From the NCBI GenBank assembly GCA_027008645.1, contig JALVEE010000008.1, positions 1-51,151 on the forward strand: a stretch of 51,151 nt of DNA, written 5' to 3'. The stretch comes from Saprospiraceae bacterium (GTDB taxonomy: Bacteria > Bacteroidota > Bacteroidia > Chitinophagales > Saprospiraceae). The notes under the pieces were generated by a model. The model ran no database searches, was not told the DNA's origin, and saw only the letters and a list, made by a program, of their open reading frames with translations. Below are positions 6,171 to 16,706 of this stretch, piece after piece (positions within the stretch are counted from its first letter, which is position 1; every line of letters begins with the position of its first letter). The position numbers and the translations under genes are program-made.

Positions 6171-9100
6171 ATGAAAAACTTATCCTTGATTTTCGTACTA
6201 TTTTTTATTTTTTCACATAATTTAAAAACTTTTAGTCAATGTACTCCGGTACCAAGTAATGACAGTCCATGCATGGGTGATCCAAATTCTTTTTATGATT
6301 TTGGGGATGGAGGTGAAACACAAGGTACTACTTGCTGTGCATTAGGATACAATGATGATCCTAATGCAGACAAGGCCAATGTTTCTTGCGGAACAGCAAC
6401 CGATGACGATGCGGTGTGGTATAGAATGAATATTAATCCAAACTATGACGGTATAATGTTGAGCGTGTATGATGAATATGATGTGAGTCTTGGATATGAA
6501 CATTCAGTTGAAGTTTATGCCGGTTCGGAGAATGCATTTTGTGATGGCACTGCTGAACTTATCAAAGCATATTGCATAGGAGAATCCGTTACTGAAAGTC
6601 ATATAGGATGTTTACAAGGCAAAGAGTACCTTTTTATTAAAGTATCATCGACAGAATCAGATTGTGGATCTTTTTTTATATATGCATTTCAAGATAACGT
6701 TTATGGAGGAGCTAATTCTTGTGAAGTTATTTCAGATGAAGAGACTCTTTATCCTGTTTCATCAATAAGCCCTAATTTACAGTTTGAGTGTGTCACAGGG
6801 TATTTAAACAATGATTTTTGCGCTGCACCTGAAGTCTCTGATGCTTGTGATGTTTTTGAAACTAATCCAACTATGTGGTACAAAGTTGTTGTAGATGAAG
6901 ATGCAAATCAATTATATACAAATGTCACTACTCAAAATGGATGGACTCCGGTTTGGTCTGTCTTCAAAGGAGATTGTTTCAATCTTATTAATGCTGCAGC
7001 TCCGGGTGAATATAAATGTAGTACCGAGTCATCTCCTTTATTGACAACTGTAAGTGAAGGTGTTTATTATATTGCAGTTTCTTCGGAAGAAGGAGATATT
7101 TATAGCCCATACTTTGAATTATGTGTTTCAACGACCAAAATACCTGTTATTTGTCTGGGTGAAGAGGATTATTGTGATAATGACGAAAGCACTTCTTTCC
7201 AAATAATAAATAGAGAAAATATCGAGAATGAAAGTAATGGTCCTCCATACAATGGACCTTTTTGTCCGGGAGAAAAATTGACAATGCAGGTCAAATTCAC
7301 TTATCACACTGAACAAACTAATGATGAAAGATTGCTGGCAATGATTCCTGATTTTGGAAATGGATGGGATATCGATTACTATGATTTATATGCTAATCCT
7401 CCTGTTACCGCGTTAAATGTTGAAGCAGAATGGTATGAAGAAGATAATAGTTGTTATCCGTATGTAACCGAACCTTTTGAAGATTTATGTATATATTTTG
7501 ATGATAACTCTAAAATGCATTTATGTAATATTCTTTGTGAAGATTGTCCATGTAATACAGGATTGGAAGTAGGAGATCAAATCCCGAGCGGGTATTTTTG
7601 GGTTCAAGATTCTGATGAAAATACTTGTGATTCAGAAGATTGTTCTCCATCAACCAAGAGAGGAGTTCCCGGAATAAATGGTGAGACTACTGTTATTTGG
7701 ACCATTGAATTAAAAGTAAAAGAATTCTCTGATTCTTTATGTGAGTACAATGATGATCTAAGTGTGAGTTTTATGACATTTTCTGATGGAGTTGCAGGCT
7801 GTCATAGTGATAAAAAAGCTGAATGCCTATTGGATAAGCCGCAACATTCACCTCGATGGAAGGTTAATTGTCAAATGACTAATCGAATAGTTGCAACTCC
7901 TGACAATAAGAATATTTGTACTGGTGATACTGTTGGAATAAAAATCAAAAGCGTTGGTGATACTACAAAAATGATAGTGGTTTCATTCGATGATAATCCC
8001 CATGTTCAAGGAGAGAAAAGAGATACATTTTCTAATGGTTTTGGTGTTATAGACGATACATTGACTCTTTTAAATGGAGCAATATGTGATTCTCAAGTAG
8101 TATATTATTATGCAGAATTTTTGGATAATGTTTCATTCTGTACTACAAAAACCGACACTATCAAAGTATATGTTCACCCAAAACCACTTTATTCAATTGA
8201 TAAAACGGATGAGACGGCATTTGAAGCAAAAGACGGCACAGCGAATATTATATCAGGGTGTAATGATAAGAATTACTCATTCGAATGGAGCACCGGGGAT
8301 ACAACGGCTTTTATTCAAAACCTCGCTCCGGGTAAATATTTTTTCACTATTTCAAGTGAAGTCGGTTGTAGTATATTGGATAGTATAGTTATTGAACCAT
8401 ATATTTGTGCAGATTTATCTTTGGATTATCAGAAAAATGATGTGAGTTGTTATGGAGAATGTACCGGGAGTATTAGTATTAATAATTTGGTAAATGGGAA
8501 AACTCCGTTTAACTATCAGTGGAATACCGGTGATTTTACATCAGATATCACCAATCTATGTGCAGGTATGTATTTTGTCAAAGTCACAGACTCCGTCAAT
8601 TGCAGCATAATAGATAGTATTATTATCGATTCGCCTGAGAAATTATTGAGTAATATTTCTTCTACAAATGAAATGTCCTTAGGAGCAAATGATGGAACTG
8701 CCGGTATAAATCCTTCCGGAGGAACCGGTCCATATACTATTATTTGGAGTACAGGAGATACTGGTTTAAGTATTGCCAATTTGAGTCCGGGAACTTATTA
8801 TGTTACTATTACTGATGCCAAGGATTGCATACTTGAAGATAGTGCTACAATACAGTCATTTGAATGTAGTACACTGAATATTGTCTCACAACAACAGAAC
8901 GTATCATGCTTTGGAGAATGTGATGCTAGTATTATCATATTAAATGTTGAAAATAGCACGGGAGCACTTAACTACCAATGGAATACAAGCGACAATTCAG
9001 CTTCATTGGATAATTTATGTTTAGGGACATATACTGTGACTGTTACAGATTCACTTGGTTGTTCTGTTTCAAAGTCATTTTCGATCACACAACCTGAAGA

Positions 9101-9599
9101 TATAATCATAACAATAGATAGTGTAAAAAATATTGATTCCAATGGTTATGGCGCAATATTTATCACAACAAATGGTCAATATGAATACAGTTGGATAGGA
9201 CCTAAAGGCGATGAGGGTAATACAAAAAATCTAACAGGAATCGATAGTGCAGGTTGTTATACATTTGTAGCAATCGATACCACAACAGATTGTAGTAAAG
9301 ACACTACAATATGTATTGAGAAAATACTTGGGTTAAATAAACTTACAAAAATTGGTAGTATAAATTTATATCCAAATCCGGCTTCAACTTCTTTCTATTT
9401 GAGTCTTCAAGGATTTAATGATAACATTGCAGAAATAACTATTTATGATGTTTCTGGAAAAAAAGTATTATCAAAGAGTTTGAGTATAAATAAGAAACTG
9501 AACAGTATTGGGATACAAAAAATGAAAAAGGGGCTATATTTTGTAAAAATTAGTCTGCGAGACATAATATTATTTAAAAAACTAGTAGTAGGGATATGA
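6171..9599 (+). CDS. Large secreted SprB-repeat protein with T9SS type A sorting domain
   Basis: The start at 6171 gives MKNLSLIFVLFFIFSHNLKTFSQ, a Sec signal peptide. The frame is open upstream to 6081, but that part adds a second hydrophobic stretch and contains the promoter element. The 1142-aa product has a cysteine-rich N-terminal half rich in Asp and Tyr. From roughly residue 700 on come several SprB-type repeats (pattern YSFEWSTGDTT, IQNLAPGKYFFTIS; YQWNTGDFT, ITNLCAGMYFVKVTD; and so on). The C-terminus IGSINLYPNPAS...GIQKMKKGLYFVKI is a type A sorting domain, so the protein should cross the outer membrane through T9SS and be anchored or released. SprB family members act in gliding and adhesion; the role here is inferred. 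Confidence 0.88.
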   Translation: MKNLSLIFVLFFIFSHNLKTFSQCTPVPSNDSPCMGDPNSFYDFGDGGETQGTTCCALGYNDDPNADKANVSCGTATDDDAVWYRMNINPNYDGIMLSVYDEYDVSLGYEHSVEVYAGSENAFCDGTAELIKAYCIGESVTESHIGCLQGKEYLFIKVSSTESDCGSFFIYAFQDNVYGGANSCEVISDEETLYPVSSISPNLQFECVTGYLNNDFCAAPEVSDACDVFETNPTMWYKVVVDEDANQLYTNVTTQNGWTPVWSVFKGDCFNLINAAAPGEYKCSTESSPLLTTVSEGVYYIAVSSEEGDIYSPYFELCVSTTKIPVICLGEEDYCDNDESTSFQIINRENIENESNGPPYNGPFCPGEKLTMQVKFTYHTEQTNDERLLAMIPDFGNGWDIDYYDLYANPPVTALNVEAEWYEEDNSCYPYVTEPFEDLCIYFDDNSKMHLCNILCEDCPCNTGLEVGDQIPSGYFWVQDSDENTCDSEDCSPSTKRGVPGINGETTVIWTIELKVKEFSDSLCEYNDDLSVSFMTFSDGVAGCHSDKKAECLLDKPQHSPRWKVNCQMTNRIVATPDNKNICTGDTVGIKIKSVGDTTKMIVVSFDDNPHVQGEKRDTFSNGFGVIDDTLTLLNGAICDSQVVYYYAEFLDNVSFCTTKTDTIKVYVHPKPLYSIDKTDETAFEAKDGTANIISGCNDKNYSFEWSTGDTTAFIQNLAPGKYFFTISSEVGCSILDSIVIEPYICADLSLDYQKNDVSCYGECTGSISINNLVNGKTPFNYQWNTGDFTSDITNLCAGMYFVKVTDSVNCSIIDSIIIDSPEKLLSNISSTNEMSLGANDGTAGINPSGGTGPYTIIWSTGDTGLSIANLSPGTYYVTITDAKDCILEDSATIQSFECSTLNIVSQQQNVSCFGECDASIIILNVENSTGALNYQWNTSDNSASLDNLCLGTYTVTVTDSLGCSVSKSFSITQPEDIIITIDSVKNIDSNGYGAIFITTNGQYEYSWIGPKGDEGNTKNLTGIDSAGCYTFVAIDTTTDCSKDTTICIEKILGLNKLTKIGSINLYPNPASTSFYLSLQGFNDNIAEITIYDVSGKKVLSKSLSINKKLNSIGIQKMKKGLYFVKISLRDIILFKKLVVGI

Positions 9600-9645
9600 C
9601 CTTACCAATAAAACGTTTTTTCTCATTTTGAAAGATTATCCAAGG

Positions 9646-9672
9646 GGTCATCCAATTTTTATTGGATTGACC
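9646..9672 (+). terminator. Stem-loop after the adhesin gene
   Basis: GGTCATCCAAT and ATTGGATTGACC form a strong stem (one bulge) around a short T loop, 47 bp after the stop. The loop and flanks are T-rich but no clear U-tract follows, so its role as a terminator is probable rather than certain. Confidence 0.4.
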
Positions 9673-9745
9673 TCTGGATTTCTAAAAAACAAAATAATGG
9701 TTGCAAGAAAACGCAGCTGTACAATCACAATCACAAATATATTAA

Positions 9746-9753
9746 TACCTTTG
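9746..9753 (+). promoter_or_regulatory. -7 promoter element for rlmB
   Basis: TACCTTTG is an exact TAnnTTTG match 22 bp upstream of the rlmB ATG. Confidence 0.5.
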
Positions 9754-9775
9754 CTTTCTCAACTAACAAAGCAGT

Positions 9776-10519
9776 ATGAAATCAGATTATAAAAATCAAT
9801 TGGTTTATGGTAGAAAACCGGTAATAGAATTATTGAAAAGCGGAAAACAGATTGAAAAAATCTTTGTGCAAAAGGGAACTACCGGTGAGTTTGAAATAGA
9901 ACTAAGAAATCTTCTAAAAGGTAGGGATATACCTGTCAGCTTTGTTCATCCTAACAAACTAAAGAAATTTACACAGCAAAATCATCAGGGCGTTGTTGCG
10001 ATTACTTCTCTTTTGCAATATTGGGAGTTGGAAGATTTGATTGATAATATCTTTCATAGAGGGGAAGTCCCCAATTTGATTTTGTTGGACTCTGTGACTG
10101 ATGTGAGAAATGTGGGCTCTATCATTCGTTCAGCCGAGGTTCTGGGTGCACACGGTATAATAATGGGAATAAAGAATAGCGCAACTATCAATCATATGAC
10201 CATTAAAACTTCTGCCGGTGCAGCCTTCAAAATTCCCCTTGTCAAGGTGAAAAGTCTTGCAAATGCCGTCCAAACCCTAAAAGACAGCGGTATTTTGATT
10301 TATACCAGCAATCTTAAAGCAAAAGACAAACTCCAAGATATGGACTTCAATACTCCTTGTTGTACGGTTTTGGGTTCGGAAGACGATGGTGTTAGTAATC
10401 ATATGTCGAAGATGGCAGACAGGGAGTTTATAATACCTCAATTGGGTGAGACTGATTCACTGAATGTATCTGTATCTGCCGGTATTATTCTCTATGAAGT
10501 GATGAGACAAAGACTGTAA
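9776..10519 (+). CDS. rlmB: 23S rRNA (guanosine-2'-O)-methyltransferase RlmB / TrmH family
   Basis: A SpoU-class 2'-O-ribose methyltransferase of 247 aa. The N-terminal substrate-binding domain starts LVYGRKPVIELLKSG and ends with the HQGVVA motif. The C-terminal knot domain carries the three SpoU motifs: LDSVTDVRNVGSIIRSAE, LGSEDDGVS and DSLNVSVSAGIILYE. The family methylates G2251 of 23S rRNA in E. coli; a TrmH-like tRNA target is possible but the N-terminal domain favours RlmB. It is a single gene with its own TAnnTTTG promoter, and the following gene has a separate promoter. Confidence 0.9.
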   Translation: MKSDYKNQLVYGRKPVIELLKSGKQIEKIFVQKGTTGEFEIELRNLLKGRDIPVSFVHPNKLKKFTQQNHQGVVAITSLLQYWELEDLIDNIFHRGEVPNLILLDSVTDVRNVGSIIRSAEVLGAHGIIMGIKNSATINHMTIKTSAGAAFKIPLVKVKSLANAVQTLKDSGILIYTSNLKAKDKLQDMDFNTPCCTVLGSEDDGVSNHMSKMADREFIIPQLGETDSLNVSVSAGIILYEVMRQRL

Positions 10520-10609
10520 GAATCATTTTAATTTTCCCGCGGTGGACGCTAAGGTTTCGCTACGTATCGCCAAGACATAAAAGTAATTACAATAAATAAT
10601 AAAAAATTC

Positions 10610-10642
10610 TTTGTTCTCATATTGAAAACTTTATTATCTTTG
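10610..10642 (+). promoter_or_regulatory. Promoter of the higBA operon
   Basis: TTTG (10610-10613) and TATCTTTG (10635-10642), spaced 21 bp apart, fit the Bacteroidota -33/-7 promoter well. Only 4 bp separate the -7 element from the toxin ATG, so the transcript would be leaderless or nearly so. Confidence 0.65.
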
Positions 10643-10646
10643 TATT

Positions 10647-10943
10647 ATGAAGAGAATTCTATCCAAGAGAACATTAAGAGAATTTTGGGAGAAAAATCCA
10701 AATTCAAAAGATTATTTAGAGACTTGGTATGAAACAGTAAAATTAGCTACTTGGAATTCACCAAATGAAATACAACAATTTTATGCGACCATAAGTATTT
10801 TAAAGAATTCAAGAGTTGTTTTTAATATAAAAGGAAATGACTATAGGTTAGTTGCTAAAATAAATTATAGGAAACAATGGCTTTTCATTCGCTTTATTGG
10901 ATCACACGAAGAATACGATCAAATTGGTGCAAATAAAATATAA
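10647..10943 (+). CDS. higB: HigB-family mRNA interferase toxin
   Basis: A 98-aa basic protein of the HigB/RelE-like type II toxin family. It starts MKRILSKRTLREFWEKNP and has the conserved order W-x-x-P-x-E-I-Q-Q-F-Y and RVVFNIKGNDYRLVAKINY, ending FIRFIGSHEEYDQI, the H-x-x-Y-D-x-I tail typical of HigB. Members cleave mRNA on the ribosome. The toxin gene comes first, with the antitoxin 4 bp downstream, the usual order for this family. A strong promoter sits right against the start codon. Confidence 0.9.
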   Translation: MKRILSKRTLREFWEKNPNSKDYLETWYETVKLATWNSPNEIQQFYATISILKNSRVVFNIKGNDYRLVAKINYRKQWLFIRFIGSHEEYDQIGANKI

Positions 10944-10947
10944 TATT

Positions 10948-11310
10948 ATGAAACTAATAGAAACAGAATTTGAATATAACAAAGCATTAAAAAGAATGGA
11001 GGAAATTTTTGATGCTGAGCCAAATACTAAAGAGGGGCAAGAAGCAGATGTCTTGGCTTTACTGATTGAGGAATATGAAGAAGAAAATTATAAAATAGAT
11101 TCTCCAGACCCAATAGTCGCGATTAAAATAAGAATGGAAGAACTGGAATTGAAACAAAAAGATTTGGTTGGAGTTGTTGGATCCAAAGGTGTTGTTTCTG
11201 AAGTTTTAAATAAGAAAAGAAGACTAACCGTTAATATGATTAGAAATCTATCTGAAAAACTTAAAATTGCAGTTAATGTTTTAATACAGGAATATCGTTT
11301 AAACCCATAA
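10948..11310 (+). CDS. higA: HigA-family antitoxin, HTH-containing
   Basis: A 120-aa acidic protein. The N-terminal part (EYNKALKRMEEIFDAEP, then EADVLALLIEEYE) is the toxin-neutralising region of HigA homologues. The C-terminal half is an XRE-type helix-turn-helix (MEELELKQKDLVGVVGSKGV, VSEVLNKKRRLTVNMIRNLSEKL) that would bind the operon promoter. The start at 10948 was chosen because MKLIETEFEY is the family N-terminus; an earlier in-frame ATG at 10897 lies inside higB. The two genes form a complete type II pair. Confidence 0.9.
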   Translation: MKLIETEFEYNKALKRMEEIFDAEPNTKEGQEADVLALLIEEYEEENYKIDSPDPIVAIKIRMEELELKQKDLVGVVGSKGVVSEVLNKKRRLTVNMIRNLSEKLKIAVNVLIQEYRLNP

Positions 11311-11378
11311 AATTATCCTACATAACATTAGATCAAGCAATAAGATTCTCTATCACTTTGTCCTCCACTCATCACTAC

Positions 11379-12065
11379 CTATACTTGCCAATCAATAGGT
11401 TCTTTACCTTGTTTTTTTAATAATTCATTTGTTTTTGAAAAATGATGATTGCCAAAAAAAGCATTTCCGGCTAAAGGTGACGGGTGAGCGGATTCAAGCA
11501 CAAAATGTTTTGTTTCATCTATCAATTGCTTCTTGGCTTTTGCAAAATTTCCCCAAAGCAAAAATACTATTCCCTCCTTCTTGTCAGATATTGTTTTGAT
11601 AACACTATCCGTAAATTCTTGCCAACCTATTTTTTTATGAGAACCCGGGGATTTATGTTGGACTGTCAGTATTGCATTTAGCAAAAATACTCCTTGCTTA
11701 GCCCAGTTTGTTAGATCACCGTGATTGGGAATCTCTATTCCCACATCCTCTTTTTGTTCCTTGTAAATACGTTTTAGTGAAGCGGGAATAGCAATATTCT
11801 TGGGTACTGAAAAACACAATCCCATTGCTTGACCCGGACCGTGATAGGGGTCTTGACCGATAATTACAACCTTTAGTTTATCAAAAGGAGTAAGATTAAA
11901 GGCATTAAAAATCAATTTTCCCGGAGGATAAATAATCTTTCCGGCATTGAATTCATCAACTAAAAAACTCTTAATAGATGAAAAATATTCTTTTTCAAAT
12001 TCATCTTTTAGTACTTTTTTCCAACTTTCTTCTATTTTTACTTTATCTGCTTTCACTCTTTTCAA
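11379..12065 (-). CDS. ung: Uracil-DNA glycosylase
   Basis: Family 1 UDG that removes uracil from DNA in base excision repair. The 228-aa protein has the water-activating motif GQDPYHGPGQAMG (catalytic Asp at about 72), LLNAILTVQ and the minor-groove loop HPSPLAG with His at about 194. All catalytic residues are present and the length is normal. The ATG overlaps the stop of the upstream CPBP protease gene by 4 bp (ATGA), so the two are translationally coupled. Confidence 0.97.
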   Translation of the reverse strand: MKRVKADKVKIEESWKKVLKDEFEKEYFSSIKSFLVDEFNAGKIIYPPGKLIFNAFNLTPFDKLKVVIIGQDPYHGPGQAMGLCFSVPKNIAIPASLKRIYKEQKEDVGIEIPNHGDLTNWAKQGVFLLNAILTVQHKSPGSHKKIGWQEFTDSVIKTISDKKEGIVFLLWGNFAKAKKQLIDETKHFVLESAHPSPLAGNAFFGNHHFSKTNELLKKQGKEPIDWQV

Positions 12066-12763
12066 TTGTTATAAATGATGAACAAATCAGTCAAAACGCC
12101 AATAGCGGCGTGTAGTAAAAAAACATACCAAATGGATTTGGTACGAAGTGCAATAATACCGAAGATAATACCCACAATTATCGACCCTATAATTTCCCCT
12201 TCAGGTTTACCTATATGCACAAGACAAGAAGAAATTGTCTGAATCAATATTGCATTAAATGCACCGAATTTATTTTTTAATCCAAATAATAAGAACCCTC
12301 TAAAGAAAAACTCCCAAGCTATATAGTAAAAAATAACATAAGCCAACTCATAAACCAATAAATGCGATTGGTCTTGAATAAGACTTTTTGCCAATGGATA
12401 CTCCGAACGTACATCCGGCATATTGGCTGCGAAATATATAGCAGGTACTACAATCAAAGGTATTAATATCAATGTTTTTACGCCAAAACCCGTATCTCCA
12501 AGCCCAAATCCAAATTCACTAAGACGTTTTTTCATCGCTATTTTTATATAAAGAACAGGGACGATAAACATCAATAAGAAAAAAATTATAAATTGATTGA
12601 TACTGACAGTTTGATCTGTTGCATACCCTAAATCCAAAAAAGGATTAAAAGTGCCGGGATAACCGTGATATCTGTAAATTGTCAATAAGACAGGAGCACT
12701 AAGTAAAATAATATAAATATGAAAATCCTTTTTAGAAAAACCCAAATAATCTTTTTTCAACAT
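12062..12763 (-). CDS. CPBP-family intramembrane metalloprotease
   Basis: A 233-aa protein with about seven hydrophobic segments, ending in the CPBP (Abi/CAAX protease) core. The core has WEFFFRGFLLFG (glutamate motif), ISSCLVHIGKPEGEIIGSI with the first conserved His, and VFLLHAAIGVL with the second. The first Glu of the usual EExxxR motif is Trp here, a variant I believe also occurs in other bacterial members. Bacterial CPBP proteins are linked to bacteriocin immunity or membrane protein processing, but no substrate can be named. It sits between the PAP2 gene and ung and overlaps ung by 4 bp. Confidence 0.85.
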   Translation of the reverse strand: MLKKDYLGFSKKDFHIYIILLSAPVLLTIYRYHGYPGTFNPFLDLGYATDQTVSINQFIIFFLLMFIVPVLYIKIAMKKRLSEFGFGLGDTGFGVKTLILIPLIVVPAIYFAANMPDVRSEYPLAKSLIQDQSHLLVYELAYVIFYYIAWEFFFRGFLLFGLKNKFGAFNAILIQTISSCLVHIGKPEGEIIGSIIVGIIFGIIALRTKSIWYVFLLHAAIGVLTDLFIIYNN

Positions 12764-12777
12764 AATGTGTATAGTTC

Positions 12778-13674
12778 TTACGAATAAAAAGGTACAAATC
12801 CTTTTGCAAATAACTTATCATAATATTTCTCTACGATCCAATAACTTACCAAAGTCCAAGCGACTCCGGCTACAATATCGATAAAATAATGGTACCTGCA
12901 ATAAATCAAAGATATAAAGATACCGATTAGAATAGGAATAAAAAAGTATAACCATTTTTTTCTGTATTTGCCAATAACGATAATAGTCGTCAAACTAATC
13001 GCAGCATGCAAACTTGGAAAGGCATCAAATTTATTGTGTTCCAATGAGCTGATAGTATCCCTGATAATATCGGTTAAATAAAGACCATCCAATGGAATTT
13101 TTTGAAGTGCTACTAAGGGTTCATAAAACCTCGGTCCGAGTGCAGGTACGGCAAAATAAATCAGATATGCCCCGTAATAAGTCAAAAAATAAAATACCAT
13201 AGATTTATCCAGCTCTACAAACATTTTATTTTTGAATAAATAGCCCAAAATAATCAAAGGCATCGGAAAATAAAACAAATAGAGATAATACATAAATTCA
13301 GTCAGAGGTGGATTTATTATTGGTTCTATCCAAACTGTAGGATTGACTCCTAAAATCGCAAAGTCAATATCAGCTAACATCTTGTCAAAAATCCCCGGAT
13401 TTATATATGGCAAAACCATATGCAGGCTATCAAAAATCATCACAAGAAATACAACCGGATATAGCAAAATAACCAGTTTCAATAACCAATTTTTATGTTT
13501 AAAACTCCTGAAATATATTACTGCTAAAGAAAAAACAGCCAATCCGGCTAGCAATAAGAATCCATGCAGTTTGAATTCAGATTCTGAAAATGTTATAATA
13601 TAAAAGACTAGGATTATAAACCAAAATAAAAAATTGACAATATCTACAATACTTATCTTCTTAAACCCTTTCAT
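12778..13674 (-). CDS. PAP2/AUR1-like membrane phosphatase or phosphotransferase
   Basis: A 298-aa polytopic membrane protein. The PAP2 active-site motifs are present: FDAFPSLHAAISL (central S-x-H) and RYHYFIDIVAGVAW (H-x-x-x-D). The N-terminal acid-phosphatase motif is replaced by GPRFYEP, and the overall layout matches the inositol phosphorylceramide synthase/AUR1-like subgroup rather than simple lipid phosphatases. Downstream of a GNAT gene and a serine-palmitoyltransferase gene on the same strand, it may transfer a phospho-headgroup to, or remove phosphate from, a ceramide. That role is inferred from context. Confidence 0.78.
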   Translation of the reverse strand: MKGFKKISIVDIVNFLFWFIILVFYIITFSESEFKLHGFLLLAGLAVFSLAVIYFRSFKHKNWLLKLVILLYPVVFLVMIFDSLHMVLPYINPGIFDKMLADIDFAILGVNPTVWIEPIINPPLTEFMYYLYLFYFPMPLIILGYLFKNKMFVELDKSMVFYFLTYYGAYLIYFAVPALGPRFYEPLVALQKIPLDGLYLTDIIRDTISSLEHNKFDAFPSLHAAISLTTIIVIGKYRKKWLYFFIPILIGIFISLIYCRYHYFIDIVAGVAWTLVSYWIVEKYYDKLFAKGFVPFYS

Positions 13675-13701
13675 ATCTTGTACCGATTCTAAGGTGTCAG
13701 G

Positions 13702-14826
13702 TTATAAATCTTTTGTATAGATTCTATAAGTTTTGTACTTGACCCCATTAAGATTTTCAGCTGCTTTATTCATCATTTCATTGTTCTCCAGAATCCAAGA
13801 AGCTTCTCCACCTATAATTTTATTTTTTCGAGCCGATTCGATTATTTTTGCGTAAAATACTGCTTCAATTCCAAGTTTCCTGTAACCTTCAATAACCCCC
13901 AGAGTGATTATTCTAACGTATTTTGTCTTTTTCTTTCTAGTCAAAAGTTTGATTATATTGAATGGAAACAATTTACCTCTTTTAAAAGTCCTCGTGATTT
14001 CATTTATATCCGGAATCGTTAAAGCAAATCCTATAAATTCACCTTCATGTTCTGCTACCAAGACATATTCGGGAATGACTATCATCTTGAGACCTTCTGC
14101 TAAAAAATCAAATTCTTTGTCAGTAGCCGGAACAAATCCCCAATTGTTTTCCCAGGCTTTGTTATAAACTTTTTTAATTTTTGAGACTTCATTTTTAAAG
14201 TCTTTCATCTTGACTGTACGGATAGTTATTCCTTTTTTCTCCAGCCTTTTTTCGATAAGTTTTGCCAGACGAACAGATTTATCTGATACATCTTTTGTAT
14301 AAATCATATAAGCGAACAAATCCATGTCCTTTGTAAAACCATATTTTTCGATATGAGTTTGATAATAGGGTTTATTGTAGGTCATTTCCACGATTGGAGG
14401 CCTGTCAAATCCATCAACAAGCAATCCGGCAGTATCATTGGTAGAAAAATTTGTAGGTCCGATTATCTTATCAAAATTGTGTTTTTTATTCCATTCTGTG
14501 ACCTGATCAAATAGAGCTTTTGATACTTCATAGTCATCAATAACATCGTAAAAACCCCAGAATCCCACATTTGATTTATGGTATTTATTGTAATTATTGT
14601 TTCTGATTGCCGAAATACGTCCTGCAACTTTTCCGTCTTTGTATGCGAGATAATTTTGAACTTCAGAATGCTCAAAAAAAGGATTTTTCTTTTCCGAAAG
14701 AATTTCCTTTGCAGCCATTTGCAGCATTGGGACATAATTTGGATCTCCATCATAGAGATCGTGAGGAAAATCAATAAAAGATTTCAAATCTTTTTTTGTC
14801 TCAACTTTTTTAATCTCGATACTCAT
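13702..14826 (-). CDS. GNAT-family acyltransferase, probable bacterial ceramide synthase
   Basis: A 374-aa protein. Near the N-terminus it has KKDLKSFIDFPHDLYDGDPNYVPML, a signature of a GNAT subfamily found beside sphingolipid genes in Bacteroidota. IIGPTNFSTNDTAGLLVDGF lies in the middle. The GNAT fold is marked by VLVAEHEGEFIGFALTIPDI and RIITLGVIEGYRKLGIEAVF (acyl-CoA pyrophosphate loop, degenerate Q/RxxGxG/A). The bacterial ceramide synthase bCerS is a GNAT-type protein that N-acylates the long-chain base. The adjacent serine-palmitoyltransferase gene, 62 bp upstream, supports that reading. The enzyme activity is inference; GNAT membership is well supported. Confidence 0.72.
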   Translation of the reverse strand: MSIEIKKVETKKDLKSFIDFPHDLYDGDPNYVPMLQMAAKEILSEKKNPFFEHSEVQNYLAYKDGKVAGRISAIRNNNYNKYHKSNVGFWGFYDVIDDYEVSKALFDQVTEWNKKHNFDKIIGPTNFSTNDTAGLLVDGFDRPPIVEMTYNKPYYQTHIEKYGFTKDMDLFAYMIYTKDVSDKSVRLAKLIEKRLEKKGITIRTVKMKDFKNEVSKIKKVYNKAWENNWGFVPATDKEFDFLAEGLKMIVIPEYVLVAEHEGEFIGFALTIPDINEITRTFKRGKLFPFNIIKLLTRKKKTKYVRIITLGVIEGYRKLGIEAVFYAKIIESARKNKIIGGEASWILENNEMMNKAAENLNGVKYKTYRIYTKDL

Positions 14827-14888
14827 AATAATTTATTTAAAATGTTATATGCCTACTTGATTCCTATGTAAAAAAATCTACAGAGAAC

Positions 14889-16103
<1,215 letters not shown>

Positions 16104-16198
16104 TTAAAGTATATTAAAGGCTTTAATCACTATGTTTAATTTTATTTATATATGTCTATTTTTTTATAAAAAAATTTATACAAAATAAGAATAACCGA

Positions 16199-16228
16199 CA
16201 AAAGTAAACATTTACAAGCAAAATACAA
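16199..16228 (-). promoter_or_regulatory. Candidate promoter for the sphingolipid cluster
   Basis: The minus strand has TACTTTTG (16199-16206, TAnnTTTG) with TTG at 16226-16228, spaced 19 bp apart. It would give a leader of roughly 120 nt before spt. The rest of the 16068-16343 gap shows only A/T-rich sequence. Confidence 0.45.
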
Positions 16229-16343
16229 GGATATAAGTTCTAAAAATATTGACCACATACAAATAAATTTTGGATTTTTACTATATTAGCGCTCTCAAAC
16301 CTTGTAAACAATAAGGAAAAAAGCAAATCATCTTTCATCAAAA

Positions 16344-16646
16344 ATGAAAAACAAGAAAAAAATAAAATATGATAGTGGAACGGAATCTCTTGCTAAATTT
16401 GCTAAAGCTTTAGGTCATCCGACAAGGATCAAAATAATAAAATATATAGAAGAAAACTCTCGTGGACAAATCAGTGATTTGACTAAGTCATTACCTTTAG
16501 CCCAATCGACAATATCACGTCACATCAAGGAGCTCAAAGATGCAGGATTACTTACAGCTAAAAAAAAATCATCCAAAATCTTCTATAGTCTGAATATCTC
16601 AAATTGGCAAAGTGCTAAAGCGCTTTTTAATAATTTGTTTAGATGA
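16344..16646 (+). CDS. ArsR-family winged-helix transcriptional regulator
   Basis: A 100-aa protein with a complete ArsR-type winged helix: LAKFAKALGHPTRIKIIKYI (first helix pair), QISDLTKSLPLAQSTISRHI (recognition helix), KELKDAGLLTAKKKSSKIFYSLN (wing). There are no cysteines in the positions used by metal-sensing ArsR proteins, so it probably senses something else or acts through protein contacts. It is divergent from the spt cluster, with a shared upstream region of about 276 bp, and lies 60 bp before two barrel genes. Either could be its target; nothing in the sequence decides. Confidence 0.88.
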   Translation: MKNKKKIKYDSGTESLAKFAKALGHPTRIKIIKYIEENSRGQISDLTKSLPLAQSTISRHIKELKDAGLLTAKKKSSKIFYSLNISNWQSAKALFNNLFR

Positions 16647-16706
16647 TAATCGGCACTATTTTTGTTTTTATTTATCTCACAATCATAAAAATCTGTTTTC
16701 TACGTT

